Positions 41,802 through 47,182 of a DNA stretch of 47,182 bases are shown piece after piece. This DNA is from JBEIGE01 sp040382055 (GTDB lineage: Bacteria; Pseudomonadota; Gammaproteobacteria; Burkholderiales; Burkholderiaceae_C): assembly GCA_040382055.1 (NCBI GenBank), contig JBEIGE010000025.1, forward strand, positions 1 to 47,182, written 5' to 3'. The first letter of the stretch is position 1, and each line of letters starts with the position of its first letter. The notes under the pieces are model-generated. The model had not been told where the DNA came from, made no database searches, and worked only from the letters and a program-made list of their open reading frames with translations. A program made the position numbers and the translations under genes.

Positions 41802-42718
41802 GATTGTTTGCCTCTTTTAGCAGTCGCAGCCTGGGGATCAGGCGTCGGGCGCACCGGCAACTGGGTGTTCACGGGTTGGAGCACCATGACGTGACTGGCA
41901 CCGTCTACCAGCGCCACCGGGAGGCAGTAAATACGGGCAAACGCAGTGTCCACCCGGCGCTCGACCTTGACAACCCGGGCCACGTGCAAGCCAGCAGGGT
42001 AAACGCCATCAACGCCACTGGTGGTCAACAAGTCGCCAACGGCCACGTCTGCATTGGCAGCCATGTAACGCAACTCCAGCGCACTGCCATGTGAACTGGT
42101 ATCGCCAAACGCTACTGCCCGTGCACCGGTCCGGGTATTGAGAACGGGAATCGCCTGCTCGCGGTCGGTGATCAGGGTAACCTCGCTCAATGTCGGATAG
42201 ACACGTGTCACCTGACCCAAGACGCCTGACTCGTCAAGCACTGGTGAGCCCGCTTGCACGCCATCAATCAGGCCTTTGTTGATCACCACTTTGCGCGTGA
42301 ACGGGTCCGCCGAGTCATACAAAACCTGGGCCGCCTGAGCCTGCGTGGTGATGCGCTCACCCAGTTCGAGGAGCTTGCGCAACCGGTCGTTCTCCAGGGT
42401 CAACTGCTCTACCTGATTGGCACGCTGGGCCTGTAAACCCATTTTTTTGCGGGCCTCTTCCTCTGTTGACTGCGCGCGCTTGAGTGACTCAAAGTAGCTT
42501 GCGCCTTGCCAAAACCAGTCAATCGGCTGCATCACCAGCCACTGCACAGGGTAAAGCACCGTGGCCACCGAGGCCCTCAGTGGCTGGGTAATCTTGAAGC
42601 GGGTGTCTGCCACCATCAAAAACAGCGCCAGGGCACTGAAGAGCATGAGCTTGGAAAGGGATGAAGCGCCTTGCCGGAAAAAAGGCGGAGGCGAGCTGTC
42701 CAGTGTGCTTAATGACAT
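41798..42718 (-). CDS. mreC: rod shape-determining protein MreC
   Basis: 306 residues: a short cytoplasmic tail, one membrane span (about 24-40), a coiled coil (about residues 80-115, ESLKRAQSTEEEARKKMGLQ onwards) and two periplasmic beta domains starting near VINKGLIDGVQAGSPVLD. It links MreB inside the cell to the transpeptidase outside and activates PBP2. The Pro/Lys-rich C-terminus is variable. A 67-base gap separates it from mreB. Confidence 0.95.
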   Translation of the reverse strand: MSLSTLDSSPPPFFRQGASSLSKLMLFSALALFLMVADTRFKITQPLRASVATVLYPVQWLVMQPIDWFWQGASYFESLKRAQSTEEEARKKMGLQAQRANQVEQLTLENDRLRKLLELGERITTQAQAAQVLYDSADPFTRKVVINKGLIDGVQAGSPVLDESGVLGQVTRVYPTLSEVTLITDREQAIPVLNTRTGARAVAFGDTSSHGSALELRYMAANADVAVGDLLTTSGVDGVYPAGLHVARVVKVERRVDTAFARIYCLPVALVDGASHVMVLQPVNTQLPVRPTPDPQAATAKRGKQS

Positions 42719-42785
42719 GTTAGAAACAAATCATGGACCTGTCCGGGGAGTCCGCAGCCTCAGGCACATTGCTGCACCTTCAGGC

Positions 42786-43829
42786 CTACTCGCTGGTAAA
42801 TATGCTGCCCAGACGCTCCATACGCTCCAGCGCAATGCCACAGCCGCGAACCACGCATGTCAACGGGTCTTCTGCCACCAGCACCGGCAAACCCGTTTCT
42901 TCGGCCAGCAAACGGTCCAGGTCACGCAGCAGCGCGCCGCCACCGGTCAGCATCATGCCGCGATCAGCGATATCAGCACCAAGCTCGGGCGGCGTTTGCT
43001 CAAGGGCATTTTTCACGGCTGAAACAATGTTGTTCAAGGGGTCCGTGAGCGCTTCCAGGATTTCGTTGGAAGAAATCGTGAAGCTGCGTGGCACACCCTC
43101 AGACAGGTTACGCCCGCGCACTTCCATCTCCCTGACTTCCGAGCCGGGAAACGCTGAACCAATCAGCTTTTTGATGGATTCTGCGGTCGGCTCGCCAATC
43201 AGCATGCCGTAGTTTCGGCGAATGTAATTGATGATGGCCTCGTCAAACTTGTCACCGCCCACGCGCACGCTGCCTTTGTAAACCATGCCACCGAGCGAGA
43301 TAACGCCCACCTCGGTGGTACCGCCGCCAATGTCCACCACCATGGAACCACTGGCCTCACTCACCGGCAGTCCGGCACCGATGGCTGCAGCCATGGGCTC
43401 TTCAATCAAAAACACATCGCTGGCACCGGCACCCAGAGCAGACTCGCGAATGGCACGGCGCTCCACCTGGGTAGAGCCACAGGGCACGCAAATGATGATG
43501 CGCGGACTGGGCTTGAACATGCCACGCGGGTGGACCATTTTGATGAACTGCTTGAGCATTTGCTCAGTCACCGTGAAATCGGCGATCACGCCGTCTTTCA
43601 TGGGCCTGATCGCCTCAATATTCCCGGGCACCTTGCCCAGCATGGCCTTGGCTTCCTTGCCAACGGCCTGTATGGTTTTCTTTCCCTGCGGTCCGCCCTC
43701 GTGGCGAATGGCGACCACCGAGGGCTCGTCCAGCACAATGCCCTTGTCGCGCACAAAAATCAGGGTATTGGCGGTCCCAAGGTCAATCGCCAGGTCGGTA
43801 GAAAAATACCGACGAAATTCTCCAAACAT
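42786..43829 (-). CDS. mreB: rod shape-determining protein MreB (bacterial actin)
   Basis: 347 residues starting MFGEFRRYFSTDLAIDLGTANT, with actin-fold phosphate loops DLGTANTLIF and VDIGGGTTEVGVISLGG and a late MLTGGGALLRDLDRLL adenosine motif. It forms membrane-bound filaments that position cell-wall synthesis. The N-terminal hydrophobic helix MFGEFRRYF fits membrane binding. ATG 43829 is used and the frame extension to 43856 dropped. It is divergent from gatC, with 211 bases between, which hold a 7-base inverted repeat GAGCCTG/CAGGCTC (43903-43922) of unknown use. Confidence 0.97.
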   Translation of the reverse strand: MFGEFRRYFSTDLAIDLGTANTLIFVRDKGIVLDEPSVVAIRHEGGPQGKKTIQAVGKEAKAMLGKVPGNIEAIRPMKDGVIADFTVTEQMLKQFIKMVHPRGMFKPSPRIIICVPCGSTQVERRAIRESALGAGASDVFLIEEPMAAAIGAGLPVSEASGSMVVDIGGGTTEVGVISLGGMVYKGSVRVGGDKFDEAIINYIRRNYGMLIGEPTAESIKKLIGSAFPGSEVREMEVRGRNLSEGVPRSFTISSNEILEALTDPLNNIVSAVKNALEQTPPELGADIADRGMMLTGGGALLRDLDRLLAEETGLPVLVAEDPLTCVVRGCGIALERMERLGSIFTSE

Positions 43830-44040
43830 TAAAAATCCTCTCTGCGGGCATGACAAACACGTCGTTGTGTCACCACCCTACCAATGAAATACGGTGAAAT
43901 TAGAGCCTGAACCTGCAGGCTCACAGATCAAACACCAAAGGCGGGATAATACCCCATGCCCTGTCTAAACACCCGCTTTTCACACCATCTGATGGGCCGT
44001 CCCAAGTGTGAATCAAGGCGCTTTTAACTCGCAAACGACC

Positions 44041-44340
44041 ATGCTACTGACTGCTCTTGATATTTCTCGTATTGCCAATCTTGCGCGTTTGGAGCTCAAA
44101 GCCGACGAAAGTGAGCGCATGCGCGGTCAAATCAACGGATTTTTTGAGATTGTTGAGCAAATGCGCGCCGTAGACACCACAGGCGTTGAACCTCTGGCCC
44201 ACCCGATGGCTGCGATTGCGGACGTCTCTCTGCGCTTGCGCCCCGATGTGGTGAGCGAAACCAATCAGCGCCAAGCCAATCAGCGCAGCGCGCCAGCCGT
44301 TGAAAGCGGTTTGTTTCTGGTTCCTAAAGTCATTGAATAA
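44041..44340 (+). CDS. gatC: Asp-tRNA(Asn)/Glu-tRNA(Gln) amidotransferase subunit C
   Basis: 99 residues starting MLLTALDISRIANLARLEL. GatC is the small belt-like subunit that holds GatA and GatB together. The C-terminal SGLFLVPKVIE is the family's conserved end. A GTG at 44008 in the same frame is ignored because the family starts at the position used. The gene is 18 bases before gatA in the usual gatCAB order. Confidence 0.94.
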   Translation: MLLTALDISRIANLARLELKADESERMRGQINGFFEIVEQMRAVDTTGVEPLAHPMAAIADVSLRLRPDVVSETNQRQANQRSAPAVESGLFLVPKVIE

Positions 44341-44358
44341 GGCCTGCGAATAAAACCC

Positions 44359-45915
44359 ATGACACAAAATTCCTCAGATCTGCACCAGCTTTCTGTGGCC
44401 GAATTGGCCCGCCATTTGCGCGAGCGCAAGGTTTCTGCCGTTGAAACCGCAAAGCATTTTTTAAGTCGCGTTCGCAGCTTTGAGTCCCTGGGCGCATTTG
44501 TCGACTTGAATGAAGAAGCCACCCTGGCTCAGGCGGGCGCGGCTGATCAAGCGCTGGACAAGGGCATCGCCGGTCCACTGGCCGGTATACCCATCGCACA
44601 CAAAGATATTTTTGTGACCCGTGACTTTGTCTCCACCGCCGGCTCGCGCATGCTGGCTGGTTATCGATCACCCTTTGATGCAACCGTCGTCAGCCGTCTT
44701 GGCCAAGGTGTGGCTGAGGTTACCGGTGCAGGCATGGTGACGCTGGGCAAGGTCAATTGCGATGAATTCGCCATGGGCTCTTCCAACGAAAACTCCGCCA
44801 TTGCACCCATCGGACACAATACGGCTGCGCCGGTGCGCAACCCCTGGGATCTCCAGCGCATTCCCGGCGGCTCCTCTGGCGGCAGTGCTGCCGCCGTAGC
44901 TGCCCGTCTGGCTCCGGCAGCCAGCGGAACGGACACGGGCGGATCCATCCGCCAGCCGGCTGCTTTTTGCGGTATCACCGGCATTAAGCCTAGCTATGGC
45001 CGTGCATCCCGCTACGGCATGATTGCCTACGCCTCCAGCCTGGATCAGGCCGGGCCTATGGCGCGCAGCGCCGAAGATTGTGCGCTGTTGCTCTCCGCCA
45101 TGTGCGGGCCAGACCTGGACCGCGACTCCACCTCGCTGGATCTGCCCGCAGAGGACTTCAGCCGATCGCTCAACAACCCCATCGAGGGGCTGCGTATTGG
45201 CCTGCCCAAGGAATTTTTCGGCCCCGGCCTGTCGGACGATGTACGTGCTGCAGTGGATCAAGCACTGGGCGAACTGCAGAAACTCGGCGCCAAACTGGTT
45301 CCCATTTCCCTGCCCCGCACCGAGCTGTCCATACCGGTCTACTACATCATTGCGCCGGCCGAGGCCAGCTCTAACCTGTCGCGCTTTGACGGCGTGAAGT
45401 TTGGCTATCGCAGCAAAAACTATAGCGACTTAACCAGCATGTACAAGGCCTCCCGCTCAGAAGGCTTTGGTGACGAGGTTAAACGCCGCATCATGATCGG
45501 CGCCTATGTCCTGTCACATGGTTATTACGATGCCTACTACCTGCAAGCACAAAAAATCCGCCGCATGATTGCCGACGATTTTCAGCAGGCCTTCAAAGTG
45601 TGTGACGTGATTGCCGGTCCGGTGGCCCCCACCGTGGCCTGGAAACTCGGCGAGAAATCGGCAGACCCCGTGGCCAACTACCTGGCTGATATCTTCACTT
45701 TACCCGCTTCATTGGCCGGCCTGCCCGGCATGAGCCTACCGGCTGGTTTTGGCGCCTACAACATGCCGGTGGGCTTGCAATTGATTGGCAACTACCTGAA
45801 AGAAGCCGATCTGCTCAACGTGGCCCATCGCCTGCAGCAGGCGACTGATTTTCATGCGCGTATGCCGCCCCAACCATCCACGAACGCCACACCAGCATCA
45901 GGGGTAGCAGCATGA
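44359..45915 (+). CDS. gatA: Asp-tRNA(Asn)/Glu-tRNA(Gln) amidotransferase subunit A
   Basis: 518 residues of the amidase-signature family. The Ser-cis-Ser-Lys triad is K82 (IAHKD), S172 (GGSSGGS) and S196 (DTGGSIRQP). GatA releases ammonia from glutamine and channels it to GatB for amidation of misacylated Glu-tRNA(Gln) or Asp-tRNA(Asn). The length exceeds the roughly 485-500 usual by extra residues between K82 and S172 and a Pro/Ala-rich C-terminus. The stop overlaps the gatB ATG (ATGA). Confidence 0.96.
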   Translation: MTQNSSDLHQLSVAELARHLRERKVSAVETAKHFLSRVRSFESLGAFVDLNEEATLAQAGAADQALDKGIAGPLAGIPIAHKDIFVTRDFVSTAGSRMLAGYRSPFDATVVSRLGQGVAEVTGAGMVTLGKVNCDEFAMGSSNENSAIAPIGHNTAAPVRNPWDLQRIPGGSSGGSAAAVAARLAPAASGTDTGGSIRQPAAFCGITGIKPSYGRASRYGMIAYASSLDQAGPMARSAEDCALLLSAMCGPDLDRDSTSLDLPAEDFSRSLNNPIEGLRIGLPKEFFGPGLSDDVRAAVDQALGELQKLGAKLVPISLPRTELSIPVYYIIAPAEASSNLSRFDGVKFGYRSKNYSDLTSMYKASRSEGFGDEVKRRIMIGAYVLSHGYYDAYYLQAQKIRRMIADDFQQAFKVCDVIAGPVAPTVAWKLGEKSADPVANYLADIFTLPASLAGLPGMSLPAGFGAYNMPVGLQLIGNYLKEADLLNVAHRLQQATDFHARMPPQPSTNATPASGVAA

Positions 45916-47182
45916 GCAGCAAACTGATTCATGGCTATGAAGTGGTCATCGGATTTGAAACCCACGCCCAGCTCTCCACAGCAAGCAAGATTTTCAGCCG
46001 TGCATCCACCGCCTTCGGCGCCGAACCCAACACCCAGGCGTGTGCAGTGGATCTGGCGCTGCCCGGTACATTGCCGGTGATGAATAAGGGTGCTGTGGAA
46101 CGCGCCATTCAGTTTGGCCTGGCCATCGGTGCCCATGTGGCAGAAAAAAGCGTGTTCGCCCGCAAGAACTACTTTTATCCCGATCTGCCCAAGGGCTACC
46201 AGATCAGCCAGTTTGAGATTCCTGTGGTGCAAGGCGGGCAGCTTGAGTTTTTTCTGGGTGATGAGAAAAAAACCGTACGGCTAGTGCGGGCGCATCTGGA
46301 GGAAGACGCCGGCAAGTCACTGCACGAGGACTTTGTGGGCATGAGCGGCATCGACCTCAACCGCGCCGGTACTCCGCTGCTGGAAATCGTGACCGAACCC
46401 GATATGCGGTCCAGCGCCGAGGCTGTAGCCTACGCCAAAGAATTGCACAAGCTGGTGACCTGGATTGGCATTTGCGACGGCAATATGCAAGAAGGGAGTT
46501 TTCGATGCGACGCAAATGTGTCTGTGCGACAACCCGGCGAACCCCTGGGTATCCGCCGTGAAATCAAAAATCTCAACAGCTTCAAGTTCATGCAGCAGGC
46601 CATAGACTTTGAAGTGCTGTGGCAGATTGAGCAAATCGAAGACGGCAAGACCATCGAGCAAGCCACCGTCCTGTTTGACCCGGAAACGGGCGAAACCCGC
46701 GCCATGCGCACTAAGGAAGACGCCGCCGACTACCGCTACTTTCCGGATCCGGATTTACCTCCGCTATGCATTTCGGAGCAATGGATCGAGGAAATAAAAG
46801 GCCAAATGACCGAATTACCGCGTGTCATGGCGGCCCGGTTTGTACAAACGCACGGTTTGCCCGACTACGATGCCACGCAGTTGACCCAGAGCAAGGCTGT
46901 GGCTGCCTACTTTGAAACCACCACGCAAGCGTGTGGCCAAGCCAAGCTGGCCAGCAACTGGATCATGGGTGAAGTCACACGTCGCCTCAACGCCAGTGAA
47001 ATGACCATCGAACAAGCCCCCGTCAGCGCCCAACAACTGGCCACGCTGATTGGCCGTATTAATGACAACACCATCAGCAACAGCGCGGCGCGTCAGGTAT
47101 TTGATGCCCTGTGGACTGACGGTGGTGAGGTAGACGCCATCATCGAAGCCAAAGGCCTCAAACAGATGAGCGACACCGGCGC
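45912..47182 (+). CDS. gatB: Asp-tRNA(Asn)/Glu-tRNA(Gln) amidotransferase subunit B (3' end outside window)
   Basis: Starts with MSSKLIHGYEVVIGFETHAQL and stays open to the last base (423 full codons), so roughly 60 C-terminal residues are missing. The kinase-like domain is shown by SKIFSRAS, NYFYPDLPKGYQISQF and AGTPLLEIVTEPD; later DYRYFPDPDLPP and the YqeY/helical tail domain start (LPRVMAARF onwards) are present. GatB phosphorylates the side-chain carboxylate on tRNA and transfers ammonia. The start is the ATG that overlaps the gatA stop. Confidence 0.96.
   Translation, partial: MSSKLIHGYEVVIGFETHAQLSTASKIFSRASTAFGAEPNTQACAVDLALPGTLPVMNKGAVERAIQFGLAIGAHVAEKSVFARKNYFYPDLPKGYQISQFEIPVVQGGQLEFFLGDEKKTVRLVRAHLEEDAGKSLHEDFVGMSGIDLNRAGTPLLEIVTEPDMRSSAEAVAYAKELHKLVTWIGICDGNMQEGSFRCDANVSVRQPGEPLGIRREIKNLNSFKFMQQAIDFEVLWQIEQIEDGKTIEQATVLFDPETGETRAMRTKEDAADYRYFPDPDLPPLCISEQWIEEIKGQMTELPRVMAARFVQTHGLPDYDATQLTQSKAVAAYFETTTQACGQAKLASNWIMGEVTRRLNASEMTIEQAPVSAQQLATLIGRINDNTISNSAARQVFDALWTDGGEVDAIIEAKGLKQMSDTG

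Noticed and set aside
43903..43922. Inverted repeat in the mreB-gatC gap as a terminator
   Set aside because: It lies between two divergent genes, where no transcript needs to end, and has no T run; it is noted only with mreB.

Overview
The window is a chromosomal stretch of a betaproteobacterium of the order Burkholderiales, most likely family Comamonadaceae (Rhodoferax/Polaromonas-like). This is inferred from gene order and protein flavour: ybeD-lipB-lipA, an EIIA-Man/HPr/EI cluster, a cytochrome c'/cytochrome b561 pair, a split S10 operon, mreBCD-mrdA divergent from gatCAB, a long Ala/Pro/Arg tail on ribosomal protein S3, and a zinc-ligand-poor HemB. Coding density is high and no gene-free stretch exceeds 300 bases. 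I saw no tRNA, rRNA, CRISPR array, transposase or prophage gene. The first gene (aminotransferase) and last gene (gatB) are cut by the window edges.

Layout. 1-2.8 kb: D-amino acid aminotransferase, DUF493, lipB, lipA (lipoate synthesis), plus strand. 2.9-7.1 kb, minus strand: lipoprotein, MFS transporter, EIIA-Man, HPr, EI, a sugar-permease-free regulatory PTS. 7.2-10.5 kb: redox and quality-control genes (TlpA-like, cytochrome c', cytochrome b561, M48 lipoprotein protease, peroxiredoxin). 10.5-20.7 kb, minus strand: the str operon (rpsL, rpsG, fusA, tuf) running into the S10 operon (rpsJ to rpsQ), with a promoter before rpsL, another before rplC and a terminator after rpsQ. 20.7-24.5 kb, minus strand: hemJ, VanZ-like protein, [2Fe-2S] ferredoxin, hydrolase, dacC. 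24.5-26.9 kb: an intergenic small-RNA candidate, hemB, a CorA-type channel. 26.9-29.9 kb: LON-N domain protein, dienelactone hydrolase, DsbA-fold isomerase, SDR. 30-39.3 kb: catabolic region with a TRAP transporter (dctPQM) behind a sigma-54 type promoter, enoyl-CoA hydratase, LysR regulator, mmsA, GMC oxidoreductase and a TSUP exporter. 39.3-43.8 kb, minus strand: mreB-mreC-mreD-mrdA for cell shape. 44.0-47.2 kb: gatC-gatA-gatB amidotransferase.

Most noteworthy is the 24.5-24.7 kb gap between hemJ and hemB. On the minus strand it holds a near-consensus sigma-70 promoter, about 100 nt of hairpin-rich sequence with an anti-Shine-Dalgarno CCUCC in a loop, and a strong intrinsic terminator, which reads as a small RNA gene or a hemJ leader/attenuator. 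Other points are a -24/-12 promoter ahead of dctPQM, a REP-like palindrome carried in frame inside lipB, and a LysR-mmsA-GMC arrangement like known 3-hydroxypropionate degradation loci.
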